From positions 150,816 through 214,815 of the forward strand of contig CAYUXI010000002.1 of NCBI GenBank assembly GCA_964448855.1: a stretch of DNA of 64,000 nucleotides, given 5' to 3'. Shown here piece after piece: positions 33,895 through 42,090 of this stretch. A program made the position numbers and the translations under genes. The stretch is from QAMX01 sp964448855. Lineage in GTDB: Bacteria; Bacillota; Clostridia; Oscillospirales; QAMX01. Numbering within the stretch: the stretch's first letter is position 1; each line of letters starts with the position of its first letter. A model generated the notes under the pieces. That model was not told the origin of the DNA. It did not search any database and saw only the letters and a program-made list of their open reading frames with translations.

Positions 33895-34170
33895 ATGAGA
33901 CAGCAGACCAAGATTACAAACTTCGATGTCGAGCGTACTTGGGCGATAGTAGATGAAATCCAAAAGAGGACGGGTTACACCTATTGCCCGAAGGAACTAA
34001 CAGAGATTATCCAGTACGCCATTAGGAAGTGCGAGCTGAACGGAAAGGACGAGGAGTATTTCTACCTCTTGCTTCCAGACGAGTTGGAGCAGTACCTGAT
34101 GAGAGCGTATATCAATATCCGAGGAGAGGAAAACAGGAGGAAGAAACAATGTGCAGTGAATGTCATATGA
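33895..34170 (+). CDS. Small phage protein, unknown
   Basis: A 91-aa protein, mainly helical (VERTWAIVDEIQKRTGYTY, ELTEIIQYAIRKCEL, DELEQYLMRAYINIRGEE). No family recognised. The ATG at 33895 is 8 nt from AGGCGG; a GTG at 33886 is less well placed. It leads the recombination and replication operon, and overlaps the next gene by 22 nt. Confidence 0.55.
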   Translation: MRQQTKITNFDVERTWAIVDEIQKRTGYTYCPKELTEIIQYAIRKCELNGKDEEYFYLLLPDELEQYLMRAYINIRGEENRRKKQCAVNVI

Positions 34171-34385
34171 GTCCGTGCCACCCACGATGCCCCAATGCTC
34201 CAGAACCACCGAAGGTTTATACCTGCAAAATCTGCGGAGAGCCTATCGTGGAGGGCGAGGAGTATTACGAGATGGACGCTGAGTTCTATCACGAGGAGTG
34301 CTTCGAGGATAACGCAGTTCAAATCCTGATGGACGAGTGCGGTGCAATGAAAGGTACAGCGGAATTGGAGGGACCTGAGTGGTAG
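34149..34385 (+). CDS. Small zinc-finger phage protein
   Basis: A 78-aa protein with two Cys/His groups: CSECHMSPCHPRC at the N-terminus and a LIM-like finger CKICGEPIVEGEEYYEMD, then FYHEECF. Probable two zinc ions. Function is unknown. AGGAGG lies 8 nt before the ATG. It overlaps the neighbours, so translation is coupled with the RecB-type nuclease gene. Confidence 0.6.
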   Translation: MCSECHMSPCHPRCPNAPEPPKVYTCKICGEPIVEGEEYYEMDAEFYHEECFEDNAVQILMDECGAMKGTAELEGPEW

Positions 34386-35002
34386 AGGTTAGAGAGTTCC
34401 CAGAACTTCGGTTCGATGAGAAAAAGCATATCTACACCGTAAACGGTTTGTTTATTCCAAGCGTTACGACAGTGATGAAACCTTTGTCGGACGATGTATA
34501 CGGCGGCATTGATGAGCAGGTGCTTAACAGAGCAGCCGCCAGAGGTACAGCGGTACATAACGCTATTGAGAACTATGTGAAGTTCGGCGTTGAGGATATT
34601 CCACCAGAACACGCAGGTTACTTTGAGGCGTTTCTCAAATGGGTTCAGGAACATAAGGTACAGCCTTACGGGAATGAAATCCGCTTATATCACAAGAGCC
34701 TGATGTACGCAGGTACAACAGATATGACCGCAAGCGTAGATGGTATTGATACGCTGGTCGATTTCAAAACCTCCGCAGCCGTACAGAAAATGCTTTGCGG
34801 AGTGCAGTTAGAAGCCTATGACAGAGCTATCCAGTCCCACACGGGCGGTAAAGGCTTTGACAGGAAGGCTATCCTCCATCTCAAAAAGGACGGTACATAC
34901 CAGATGATTGAATACGGTCCAAACGATATGGAGTGTTGGAGAGTTTTTGCGGCTTTGCTGACCGTTAGGAACTATAAAATGAAATTCAAACAAGGAGGCT
35001 GA
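34379..35002 (+). CDS. RecB/Cas4-like PD-(D/E)XK nuclease
   Basis: A 207-aa nuclease. The RGTAVHNAIENYVK helix, then AGTTDMTASV (metal Asp), TLVDFKTSA (E/D-x-K with Asp and Lys) and QLEAYDRAI (motif QxxxY) form the complete PD-(D/E)XK core of RecB-type exonucleases. It probably resects DNA ends to supply single strands for the RecT protein two genes downstream, in place of RecE or lambda Exo (inference). The start is GTG at 34379 within the stop region of the preceding gene. Confidence 0.85.
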   Translation: MVEVREFPELRFDEKKHIYTVNGLFIPSVTTVMKPLSDDVYGGIDEQVLNRAAARGTAVHNAIENYVKFGVEDIPPEHAGYFEAFLKWVQEHKVQPYGNEIRLYHKSLMYAGTTDMTASVDGIDTLVDFKTSAAVQKMLCGVQLEAYDRAIQSHTGGKGFDRKAILHLKKDGTYQMIEYGPNDMECWRVFAALLTVRNYKMKFKQGG

Positions 35003-35007
35003 ACACG

Positions 35008-35724
35008 ATGAGTGCAGGAAAAGAAACCACAGTGGCAGTAATGGAAGTCGCCGATGTAACCGAGCAGGAGAAAAACCTTAGCAAGCAGGTTACGGAGATT
35101 GAATTCCAAGCAGGTGCTATCACGATTGATAGCGAGGAGGACTACGCAGAGGCGGCGACCTTCGGGAGAATGTTGAAGCAGCGTACAGCAGATGTCAAGG
35201 ACTTCTGGAAGCCGATGAAGGACGCAGCACATAAGGCTCACGCCGAAATTTGCTCCAAAGAAAAGGCTATGCTCCAGCCGCTGACAAACGCTGAGAAAAT
35301 CCTGAAACAGACGATGGGTACTTATGTCGCTGAACAGGAAAGAAAGCGTAGGGAGGCTGAGGAGGCTGCCAGACGAGCCGCTCAGGAAGAAGTTGACCGC
35401 AAGATGCAGGAAGCTATCGACCTTGATGCTGCTGGAGATACCGAGGGAGCTGAGATGGCTATGATGGAAGCCGAAGTAATGGACGATATGTCCGAGAGCG
35501 TAGCAGTAGCCTCAACCAAGCCGAAAGCCGCAGGAGTTGCCACTTCTAAGGATTGGGAGATTGTAGGTATTGACAGCAATGCAGTTCCCACAAACTTTGC
35601 AGGAGTGGAAATCAGACCAGTTGATACAGCCGCAGTAATGAGACTTATCAGAGCGTCAAAGGGTTCTATCAATATCCCTGGAGTAACCTACAAGGAAGTC
35701 GCCAAGATTGCCTTTAGGAAATAA
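35008..35724 (+). CDS. Phage coiled-coil protein linked to RecT module
   Basis: A 238-aa protein: N-terminal helical domain (ITIDSEEDYAEAATFGRMLK, then TADVKDFWKPMKDAAHKAHA), a charged coiled coil (residues ~110-150, EQERKRREAEEAARRAAQEE), and a C-terminal compact part (VTYKEVAKIAFRK). The arrangement is common next to nuclease-RecT pairs in Firmicutes phages, where it is thought to assist recombination; the mechanism is unknown. Good ribosome site (AAGGAGG) before the ATG. Confidence 0.6.
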   Translation: MSAGKETTVAVMEVADVTEQEKNLSKQVTEIEFQAGAITIDSEEDYAEAATFGRMLKQRTADVKDFWKPMKDAAHKAHAEICSKEKAMLQPLTNAEKILKQTMGTYVAEQERKRREAEEAARRAAQEEVDRKMQEAIDLDAAGDTEGAEMAMMEAEVMDDMSESVAVASTKPKAAGVATSKDWEIVGIDSNAVPTNFAGVEIRPVDTAAVMRLIRASKGSINIPGVTYKEVAKIAFRK

Positions 35725-35748
35725 AAGTGAGTATAGGAGGAATTTCAA

Positions 35749-36642
35749 GTGAGTACAGCATTAAGTAAGGCAGAGAAAAACGCTCTGGTAGCCAGCTATG
35801 AAGTGGCTGGAACGATGGTGGAACTGGATATTGACTTCGTTAAGAACTATCTGGTTCGTGGTCGTGCAGAGCTGACGACCAATCAGGAGCTGGTGTTCTT
35901 CTTGAACACCTGTAAAGCACAAAAGCTCAATCCGCTGGTGTCTGGTGAGGTTTACCTCATCAAGTACAGCAAGGACGAACCCGCACAGATGGTGGTTGGC
36001 AAGGACGCATACCTCCGCAGAGCCTACAACAATCCCGACTATCTTTCCAAGACCGATGGTATCACGGTACAGAGAGGCAATCAAATCGTTCAGAAGGAAG
36101 GGTGTTGTCTCTATCCCAACGAGGTTCTGGTGGGCGGCTGGTGCAAGGTAGTGTTTATGCGAGGCGGCAAGGAACGCACAGCCTTTAAGGAAGTGGCGTT
36201 GGTTGAGTACAATAAGAATATGGCGAACTGGAAGTCCAAGCCCGCTACGATGATTAACAAGGTTGCGGTGAGCCAGTGCGTAAGAGATGCGTTCCCGAAG
36301 GACTACGAGGGCGTATACTCCGAGGACGAGATGATTGCTTCGGGTGCAGTACCGATTGAATATGTCGATGTAGATGTCCAACCTCAGAACGAGACGGTCG
36401 TGATGGAAGATGAACCGACTATCACAAACGAACAGCGTCAGGAAATGTTCCGAACCGCCAAGAAGTATCTGGGAGACAGTGCAAACGATGTTATCAAAGA
36501 CCTTATCGGGAAGTACGGTTATACAAGCACTTCTGGACTTCTCGTGTCGGACTTTGTGAAGGTGATGGCTGAGTTGCAGGAAATCATTGAGAACTCCACA
36601 GAGGACGATGGCGAACCTGCCGATGCCGCAGAGCAGCAGTGA
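35749..36642 (+). CDS. recT: RecT/Bet single-strand annealing protein
   Basis: A 297-aa annealase of the RecT/Bet superfamily. Core motifs are LVFFLNTCKAQKLNPLVSGE (ring-forming helix and loop), YLIKY, MVVGKDAYLRRA, GGWCKVVF, and AVSQCVRDAFPKDYEGVYSEDE, here AVSQCVRDAFP and YEGVYSEDE. The C-terminal tail after residue ~210 is acidic and may contact SSB (40556). GTG start with GGAGGAATT upstream. With the RecB-type nuclease at 34379 it makes a complete phage recombination system. Confidence 0.92.
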   Translation: MSTALSKAEKNALVASYEVAGTMVELDIDFVKNYLVRGRAELTTNQELVFFLNTCKAQKLNPLVSGEVYLIKYSKDEPAQMVVGKDAYLRRAYNNPDYLSKTDGITVQRGNQIVQKEGCCLYPNEVLVGGWCKVVFMRGGKERTAFKEVALVEYNKNMANWKSKPATMINKVAVSQCVRDAFPKDYEGVYSEDEMIASGAVPIEYVDVDVQPQNETVVMEDEPTITNEQRQEMFRTAKKYLGDSANDVIKDLIGKYGYTSTSGLLVSDFVKVMAELQEIIENSTEDDGEPADAAEQQ

Positions 36643-36703
36643 AAGTAAGCGGTCTGGCAGTGGTAGCGATGCCACTGCCAGATATGGAAGGCAGGTGATA
36701 CAA

Positions 36704-37525
36704 ATGGCATTGAGAGACCAACCATATATTCCGCTGTATGTGATGGACTTTGCTACCGACGAGAAGCTGGCGAATTGCAGTGCCGAAAGTACAGGAGTCT
36801 ACATAAGGCTTATGTGCATACTCCACAAGATGGAGGAGTACGGCGTTATTGAACTCAAAGCAAAGGAAAAGAAGGACGAGAGCAACATTCGTAACTTTGC
36901 AGCGAAGTTGGTTCGCCAGATGCCGTATGATGTAGCTTGTATCGAGAGGTCACTGAGAGAACTTATTGACGAAGGAGTCGTTACGCTGGAGGGAGACCGC
37001 TTATACCAAAAGAGAATGGTTAAGGACGGAGACATAAGCCTAAAGAGAGCGAAGGCAGGTTCTAAGGGCGGTAAGACCACGAAAGGCAATGCCGATGACG
37101 AGGAAGATAAGCAAAACTCTAAGCAAAATGCAAGCAAACCATCAAGCAAAAATGAAGCAAACTCTGAAAATGAAGTTGAAATTGAAAATGAAGATGTATC
37201 TGAAGATACTGAAAAGGTAGACCTCGTTGCAGAACGCTTCAAGGTATTCTGGAAAGCCTATCCGAGAAAGTCTGGCAAGGGCGGTGCGGAAAAGGCGTGG
37301 AAGAAGATAGCTCCCTCACAGAAGTTGTTTGATGAGATTATGGCGGCACTCGATGCGGCGAAGAAGTGCGACCAGTGGAAAAAGGACAACGGGCGGTTCA
37401 TTCCCTATCCTGCCACTTGGCTAAATCAAAAGCGGTGGGAAGATGAGTACGGCGTTCCGAAGGTGGAAACACGAACGAACTTCGACCCAGATAACCCATA
37501 CGCAGATTGGGGTGAAGGCAAATGA
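36704..37525 (+). CDS. DUF1376/YdaU-like replication initiator
   Basis: A 273-aa protein. The N-terminal winged-helix region has YIPLYVMDFATDEKL, TGVYIRLMCILHKMEEYG and LRELIDEGVVTLEGDRLY, typical of DUF1376-type and DnaD-like phage replication organisers. A low-complexity polar linker (SKQNASKPSSKNEANSEN) leads to a C-terminal domain (FKVFWKAYPRKSGKGGAEKA, WKKIAPSQ, PATWLNQKRWEDEY), also shared by phage replisome proteins. It would bind the origin and recruit the helicase loader encoded directly downstream (ATGA overlap). An origin was not located; iterons may lie in this gene. Confidence 0.82.
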   Translation: MALRDQPYIPLYVMDFATDEKLANCSAESTGVYIRLMCILHKMEEYGVIELKAKEKKDESNIRNFAAKLVRQMPYDVACIERSLRELIDEGVVTLEGDRLYQKRMVKDGDISLKRAKAGSKGGKTTKGNADDEEDKQNSKQNASKPSSKNEANSENEVEIENEDVSEDTEKVDLVAERFKVFWKAYPRKSGKGGAEKAWKKIAPSQKLFDEIMAALDAAKKCDQWKKDNGRFIPYPATWLNQKRWEDEYGVPKVETRTNFDPDNPYADWGEGK

Positions 37526-38409
37526 GTGAGGAGTTAAAGGGAATGAATGAGTTGCTGGCAGGAGTGATTGCAACCGCAGAACAAAACCAGCCTCATAGCG
37601 ATGATGACTATGTAAACCCAGATGACGGACTCCTTTACTGCGGCAAGTGCAAAACCCGAAAGCAGTATCTCCTGAAGTTTCCTTCGGTAAACGGGAAGCC
37701 AGAGGAGTTTCACAAAGTCCCAGTGATGTGCGAGTGCCGCAAAAAAGAAGTTGAGGAAGAAGAACGCCGAAAGCAGGAACAAAAGGAGTTAGAGCAAATC
37801 TGGCTCTTACGCAGTTGCAGCCTGATGGACGATAAGTTCTTAGACCAGACCTTCGATACATTTCGCACAACACAGGATAACGAGAGAGCGTTGAAACTCA
37901 GTCGTAGGTACGCCGACAACTTCGACGAGATGGTTAGTCGAAATCAAGGCTTACTATTTTGGGGCGATGTAGGTACGGGTAAAACATTCTCCGCAGCTTG
38001 CATTGCAAACGCTCTGCTGGACAGGAAGATACCCGTTGTGATGACCTCCTTTGTAAAGCTACTGGAGAATATGCAGAACTTCAAAGAGGACGACAACAAA
38101 CTGATAAGCAGACTCAATAAGGCAAAACTGCTTATCATTGATGACCTCGGTGCGGAGAGAAGCACAGACTTCGCATTGGAAAAGGTCTACAACATCATTG
38201 ACAGCCGATACAGAGCGAGACTGCCGATGATACTTACAACGAACCTTAGCTTGGAGGAAATGAAGCAGGTAACGGACATCAGATACTCCCGCATATACGA
38301 CCGTATCTTTGAGGTCTGCTATCCCGTGAAGTTCACTGGTGCTTCGTTCCGAAAAGTTGAAGCGAATAGACGATACAGAGAGATGAAGAATTTTTTGGAG
38401 GGCGACTAA
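37522..38409 (+). CDS. DnaC-like helicase loader (AAA+ ATPase)
   Basis: A 295-aa DnaC/IstB-type AAA+ protein. A four-Cys N-terminal zinc finger (YCGKCKTRK...VMCECRKK) and a charged helix precede the ATPase core: Walker A GDVGTGKTFSAA, Walker B LLIIDDLGAER, sensor region LTTNLSLEEM and the Arg-finger region RIYDRI. It loads the host replicative helicase on the phage origin. It overlaps the DUF1376 gene by 4 nt. Confidence 0.92.
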   Translation: MSEELKGMNELLAGVIATAEQNQPHSDDDYVNPDDGLLYCGKCKTRKQYLLKFPSVNGKPEEFHKVPVMCECRKKEVEEEERRKQEQKELEQIWLLRSCSLMDDKFLDQTFDTFRTTQDNERALKLSRRYADNFDEMVSRNQGLLFWGDVGTGKTFSAACIANALLDRKIPVVMTSFVKLLENMQNFKEDDNKLISRLNKAKLLIIDDLGAERSTDFALEKVYNIIDSRYRARLPMILTTNLSLEEMKQVTDIRYSRIYDRIFEVCYPVKFTGASFRKVEANRRYREMKNFLEGD

Positions 38410-38585
38410 TGGCAAAGTTAGAAATTTTCAATGAAGCTGACAGACTTGCGGTTGCTCAGGTGCTGGTAAAGAACGGCTATACCGTCCGACAGACCAGAGA
38501 ACGGGCAGAGGGCAAAAGGAGCTACCTTTACTACCTCGAATACAGCAAGCCTAAGAAATCTGAAGGAGAGGAGGAACAGGAATGA
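38409..38585 (+). CDS. Small phage protein, unknown
   Basis: A 58-aa protein (MAKLEIFNEADRLAVAQVLV, then NGYTVRQTRERAEGKRSYLY) whose ATG overlaps the dnaC-like stop (TAATG) and whose stop overlaps the next start (ATGA). Alternating pattern suggests an alpha/beta fold; no function recognised. The tight coupling argues that it is a real gene despite its size. Confidence 0.6.
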   Translation: MAKLEIFNEADRLAVAQVLVKNGYTVRQTRERAEGKRSYLYYLEYSKPKKSEGEEEQE

Positions 38586-38794
38586 ACGCAGTAACACAGA
38601 GGCAGCAGGTACTGAACCACCTGAAAACAAACGGTACAATTACTTCGTGGGAAGCTATAACGCTCTTTAGAGCCACAAGGCTATCGGGCATCATATATTC
38701 GCTCAGGAAAAGCGGCTACCCGATTACTTCCACGATGGAAACAAACGGCGACAAACACTACGCCAGATACACGCTGGAAGGAGAACCTCAATGA
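38582..38794 (+). CDS. Small winged-helix protein
   Basis: A 70-aa helix-turn-helix protein (QRQQVLNHLKTNGTITSWEA, LFRATRLSGIIYSLRKSGYP, ITSTMET). It belongs to the small phage HTH group seen between replication genes in Firmicutes phages; it may adjust helicase loading or transcription. It overlaps genes on both sides by 4 nt. Confidence 0.65.
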   Translation: MNAVTQRQQVLNHLKTNGTITSWEAITLFRATRLSGIIYSLRKSGYPITSTMETNGDKHYARYTLEGEPQ

Positions 38795-39327
38795 AAACGA
38801 CACAGTTGAAGTGGTCCTCGGATATGGAGGGAACTTGGCTATGTGCTTTGGTGGCACAGGAAGATGCTATGTTCGCTCTGGAGAACTTTGAGCAAGGCAA
38901 GGTTTACAACCTCGAACTGAAAAAGGCGAGGAACAAGAAACGCAGCCTTGACTCCAATGCTTACTGCTGGGTGCTGATGGACAAACTCGCAGAGCATTAC
39001 AGAGTTGCCGTATCTGAAGTCTACCGAAACTTTGTCAGAGAGATTGGCGGCAATTCAGAAATAGTCTGTATGATAGACTCGGAGAGAGCCGTGGACTCCT
39101 TCCGCAAAAGCTGGGAACGAAACGGACTTGGCTGGCAGACGGAGGTTCTCCCTTCAAAAATCGAAGGGTGCGTAAATGTAAAAGTTTACTACGGCTCCTC
39201 TACCTACGATACGGCACAAATGTCAAGGCTGATTGGAATGGTCGTGCAGGAGTGTAAAGATGCTGGAATTGAGACTATGCCGCCAGATGAGCTGGAACGA
39301 TTGATGTCGGCGTGGGAAGGAAGGTGA
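38791..39327 (+). CDS. NinB-like recombination protein
   Basis: A 178-aa protein resembling NinB/Orf of lambdoid phages: KKARNKKRSLDSNAYCWVLM, then DKLAEHYRVAVSEVYRN, LIGMVVQECKDAGIETMPPD and ERLMSAW match the family consensus. NinB binds single-stranded DNA and can replace RecFOR in phage recombination. It fits the nearby RecT, RusA and SSB genes. Confidence 0.75.
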   Translation: MKTTQLKWSSDMEGTWLCALVAQEDAMFALENFEQGKVYNLELKKARNKKRSLDSNAYCWVLMDKLAEHYRVAVSEVYRNFVREIGGNSEIVCMIDSERAVDSFRKSWERNGLGWQTEVLPSKIEGCVNVKVYYGSSTYDTAQMSRLIGMVVQECKDAGIETMPPDELERLMSAWEGR

Positions 39328-39332
39328 AACCA

Positions 39333-39629
39333 ATGGACTATAAGTATTGTTTCCTTTGCGGCAAGAACGGCTCGCAGGATAGATTGGAGAGACACCATAT
39401 CTTTGGCGGTCCTTGCAGAAATCTTTCAGAGAAATATGGACTCGTAGTAAATCTCTGCGGAGATAGCTGCCACAGAAATGGTCCGAAGGCGGCACATCGA
39501 AACGCCGAGACAATGGCGTTCCTACACGCCTACGGGCAAAAGAAAGCTATGAAAGAACAGGGCTGGACGGCACAGCAATTCCGTCAGGTGTTCGGAAGAA
39601 ACTATTTGGAGGACGAAGATGAGAATTGA
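39333..39629 (+). CDS. HNH-like nuclease
   Basis: A 98-aa protein with a CFLCGKNG zinc knuckle, RHHIFGG (metal-binding His pair), and NLCGDSCHRNGP, which together form an HNH-like beta-beta-alpha site with structural zinc. Small proteins of this type occur next to rusA in many phages; a DNA-nicking or resolving role is likely. The ATG at 39333 (AGGTGA upstream) is preferred to a GTG at 39312. Confidence 0.75.
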   Translation: MDYKYCFLCGKNGSQDRLERHHIFGGPCRNLSEKYGLVVNLCGDSCHRNGPKAAHRNAETMAFLHAYGQKKAMKEQGWTAQQFRQVFGRNYLEDEDEN

Positions 39630-40035
39630 GTTTACAGTGGCTGGTCCGCCCAAAGGCAAACAGCGACCAAGAATGACAAAGGCAGGACACACATACACGC
39701 CGCAGCAAACGGTAGTATACGAAAACCTCGTGAAAGTGATGTATCGTTCACAGGTAGGAAGTAAACAACTTGAAGGTGCTATCAAGGCAGAAATTACAGG
39801 TTACTTTCCAATTCCAAAGTCGGTGAGCAAGAAAAAGCGAGCCGAAATGATAGACGGAAAGATAGAGTACACGCACAAGATAGACTGCGACAATCTTGCT
39901 AAAACGATTTTAGATGCATTGAACCAAATAGCGTATCACGATGACGCTCAGGTTACACAGCTATATGTCAACAAGAGATACGCAGAGGAACCAAGAGTGG
40001 AAGTTGCCCTGACGGAGCTGGAGGCAGAACAATGA
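39619..40035 (+). CDS. rusA: RusA-family Holliday junction resolvase
   Basis: A 138-aa endonuclease. GPPKGKQRPRMTKAGHTYTP is the RusA N-terminal signature; KIDCDNLAKTILDALNQIAY, here KIDCDNLAKTILDALN, followed by HDDAQV contains the metal-binding aspartates. It resolves branched DNA before packaging. It overlaps the HNH gene upstream and the HNH/AP2 gene downstream. Confidence 0.92.
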   Translation: MRIEFTVAGPPKGKQRPRMTKAGHTYTPQQTVVYENLVKVMYRSQVGSKQLEGAIKAEITGYFPIPKSVSKKKRAEMIDGKIEYTHKIDCDNLAKTILDALNQIAYHDDAQVTQLYVNKRYAEEPRVEVALTELEAEQ

Positions 40036-40538
40036 GTATAGGCAACAAAAGGAAGAACACAAACAGGTTTGAGGTTGAAGGTAACACCTTGAAAATAATC
40101 GCAGCGAGGGGCAAGGAGATACTTGCAGATGTCGATGATGCAGACAAGCTGATGCGTTATTCTTGGTGCGTATCAGTACAAGGGTATGCGGTAGCAAACA
40201 TTGGAACCAGAGTGGTGAAGATGAACCGATACATACTTGGGCTTGATGAGTGCAAGGGAAAAATCGTAGACCACATCAACAGAAACAAGCTCGACAATCG
40301 CAAGTCCAATCTCAGGTTCTGCACCCTCAAAGAGAACGCAAGAAATGTTACTGTTGCTAAAAACAGCAAGACACAAGTTCTTGGTGTAAGGAAAACAGAC
40401 CACGGAAAGTTCAATGTAAGAATAGTAGCCGATGGCGTAGAACACCATATTGGAAACTACGATACAATTGAAGAAGCCGTACAAGCAAGGCACGAGGCAG
40501 AGCTAAAATATCACGGAGCTTTTGCCAGCCATATCTGA
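40032..40538 (+). CDS. HNH endonuclease with AP2 DNA-binding domain
   Basis: A 168-aa homing-type endonuclease. Residues ~40-110 hold the HNH_3 core (RYSWCVSVQGYAVANI, KIVDHINRNKLDNRKSNLRF) and residues ~115-165 an AP2-like DNA-binding module (VLGVRKTDHGKFNVRIV, GNYDTIEEAVQARHEAELKY). Such genes spread as selfish free-standing elements between phage genes. It has an ATGA junction with rusA, so it has fitted into the operon without breaking it. Confidence 0.88.
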   Translation: MSIGNKRKNTNRFEVEGNTLKIIAARGKEILADVDDADKLMRYSWCVSVQGYAVANIGTRVVKMNRYILGLDECKGKIVDHINRNKLDNRKSNLRFCTLKENARNVTVAKNSKTQVLGVRKTDHGKFNVRIVADGVEHHIGNYDTIEEAVQARHEAELKYHGAFASHI

Positions 40539-40555
40539 AATAGGAGGAATTTGAA

Positions 40556-40966
40556 ATGAACAGCGTCAATATCACAGGACGAGTAACCAATGACATTGAG
40601 CTAAAGACGACTCAGCAAGGTACTTCGGTATGTTCCTTCACAGTCGCCGTAGACAGACCAGCCGTCAAGGACAAAACAGACTTCATTGACTGCGTGGCGT
40701 GGAGGCAGAAAGCAGAGTTTCTGAGTAAGTATTTCGCCAAGGGCGACGGCATTGAAATCACGGGAGTTCTCACCACCCGTAACTATGAGGACAAGAACGG
40801 AAACAAACGCAAGGCAGTAGAGGTGGTCTGCGACCAAGTAAGTTTTCCGAAGGGCAAGAAGAAGGCTGATGGCGATAACAGCCAGCAGGACAGCGTTCCA
40901 GTTTACAGTGGATATGACAGTCCGAACTTTGAGGAGCTGGGCGATGACGAAGAATTACCGTTTTAA
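40556..40966 (+). CDS. ssb: Single-stranded DNA-binding protein
   Basis: A 136-aa OB-fold SSB: NSVNITGRVTNDIELKTT, then TSVCSFTVAVDRP, DFIDCVAWRQKAEFLSKYF, GDGIEITGVLTTRNYEDKNG. The tail is acidic and ends DDEELPF, the conserved C-terminal hook that recruits repair and replication proteins. Good AGGAGG before the ATG. Part of the replication module. Confidence 0.95.
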   Translation: MNSVNITGRVTNDIELKTTQQGTSVCSFTVAVDRPAVKDKTDFIDCVAWRQKAEFLSKYFAKGDGIEITGVLTTRNYEDKNGNKRKAVEVVCDQVSFPKGKKKADGDNSQQDSVPVYSGYDSPNFEELGDDEELPF

Positions 40967-40978
40967 GGAGGACGCACA

Positions 40979-41416
40979 ATGAAAGAATTTGTAATTCCCA
41001 TTAAGGTTCACGACGAGGAACTTCCCGTACCCGAACACAAGTCCTACGGCGATTGGATTGACCTCAGAGCTGCCGAGACGGTGGAGCTGAAGCAAGGCGA
41101 GTTCCGTATTATCTCTCTGGGAGTAAGTATGAGGTTGCCTTACGGATATGAGGCACACATCATTCCGAGAAGCTCAACCTTCAAAAACTTTGGTATTCTG
41201 CTGGCGAACAGCTACGGGCTGATTGACAACTCGTACTGCGGCGAAGATGACATCTGGGGCTTTCCTGCAATCGCTATGCGAGATACAGTTGTCCATAAGG
41301 GCGATAGAATTTGCCAGTTCCGCATTATGCAGAAACAGCCGAAGCTGGTGTTTGCAAAGGTTGAACACCTTGAAGGCAAAAGCAGAGGCGGCTTTGGAAG
41401 CACGGGCGTAAAGTGA
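40979..41416 (+). CDS. dut: dUTPase
   Basis: A 145-aa trimeric dUTP pyrophosphatase. Motifs: YGDWIDLRAA (motif 1), IIPRSSTFKNFGI (motif 2), NSYGLIDNSYCGEDDIWGFP (motif 3, with catalytic Asp/Tyr in the LID region), KGDRICQFRI (motif 4) and GGFGSTG (motif 5, P-loop-like tail). It keeps uracil out of phage DNA, which also protects against glycosylases. Confidence 0.94.
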   Translation: MKEFVIPIKVHDEELPVPEHKSYGDWIDLRAAETVELKQGEFRIISLGVSMRLPYGYEAHIIPRSSTFKNFGILLANSYGLIDNSYCGEDDIWGFPAIAMRDTVVHKGDRICQFRIMQKQPKLVFAKVEHLEGKSRGGFGSTGVK

Positions 41417-41428
41417 GGAGGAAGTACA

Positions 41429-41722
41429 ATGAACGAAATCGAAAGAGTACCTGAAGAAGTCAGCGGAGTGAAAGACGGAGTAGCTCTTGACGCTCAGTGT
41501 ATGCACATCAAGTTTTTGGAAGATAAGATGGCTCAACAGCTCCTGCCTTGCAGGATATTGACAAGCTGGGAAAATGGTGTGGTGTCTATTAGCTTTTGCG
41601 TAGATGAGCAGAAACAGATGGTTTCTGTTAGGCTTGATGAACTGTTGGCTCTCTTGGGAGAGGCAAACGCCGCCCGCATTGATGCTCAGAAGGAGGACAA
41701 TGTTGAGCAGAAAGACTCCTGA
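41429..41722 (+). CDS. Small protein upstream of MazF-type toxin, possible antitoxin
   Basis: A 97-aa acidic protein with a beta-rich middle (CRILTSWENGVVSISFCVDE) and a helical C-terminus (LDELLALLGEANAARIDAQK). No family recognised. Its end overlaps the MazF-type gene by 23 nt, the usual antitoxin-first order, but it does not look like MazE/AbrB or RHH proteins. Either it is a new antitoxin type or an unrelated phage gene. AGGAGG precedes the ATG. Confidence 0.5.
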   Translation: MNEIERVPEEVSGVKDGVALDAQCMHIKFLEDKMAQQLLPCRILTSWENGVVSISFCVDEQKQMVSVRLDELLALLGEANAARIDAQKEDNVEQKDS

Positions 41723-42080
41723 TAACGGAGGCTTCCAGCCAAGACGGGGCGACATCTTTTTCGCAGACCTAAGCGGTCAGGGCAATAACTCCAAGCGAGG
41801 TTGCCGCCCTGTTATCATTCTCCAGAACAACAAGGGCAATATCAATAGCGGCAGTGTTATCGTAGCCACCATAACCAGCGTCAAAAAGAGACCGCTGCCG
41901 ACGCACGTTCCGTTGTACCCACGACACGGATTGAAGAAACCAAGTACGGCGGTCTTGGAGGACATTTTGACAATCGACAAGCATTGTCTTTCCAATTATC
42001 TCGGTACAGTGATAAATACGGAAGCCGAGAAACAGCTTGACGATGCTATTCGCATCAGCTTAGGACTTAAAACACCATAA
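41700..42080 (+). CDS. MazF/PemK-type endoribonuclease toxin
   Basis: A 126-aa MazF-fold protein: PRRGDIFFADLSGQ, RGCRPVIILQNN (catalytic Arg), GSVIVATITSVKK (catalytic Thr in ATITS), PTHVPLY and AVLEDILTIDKHCLSNYLG, followed by the terminal ISLGL. Family members cut mRNA or tRNA at short sites. It has AGGAGG close to the ATG at 41700, which lies inside the preceding gene. In a prophage it could serve addiction or abortive infection. The conserved Gln of the EQIRTID motif is replaced (EDILTID). Confidence 0.85.
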   Translation: MLSRKTPDNGGFQPRRGDIFFADLSGQGNNSKRGCRPVIILQNNKGNINSGSVIVATITSVKKRPLPTHVPLYPRHGLKKPSTAVLEDILTIDKHCLSNYLGTVINTEAEKQLDDAIRISLGLKTP

Positions 42081-42090
42081 TCACCACCTT

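Noticed and set aside
40032..40538. Restriction enzyme
   Set aside because: HNH_3 plus AP2 with no methylase nearby fits a free-standing homing endonuclease better.
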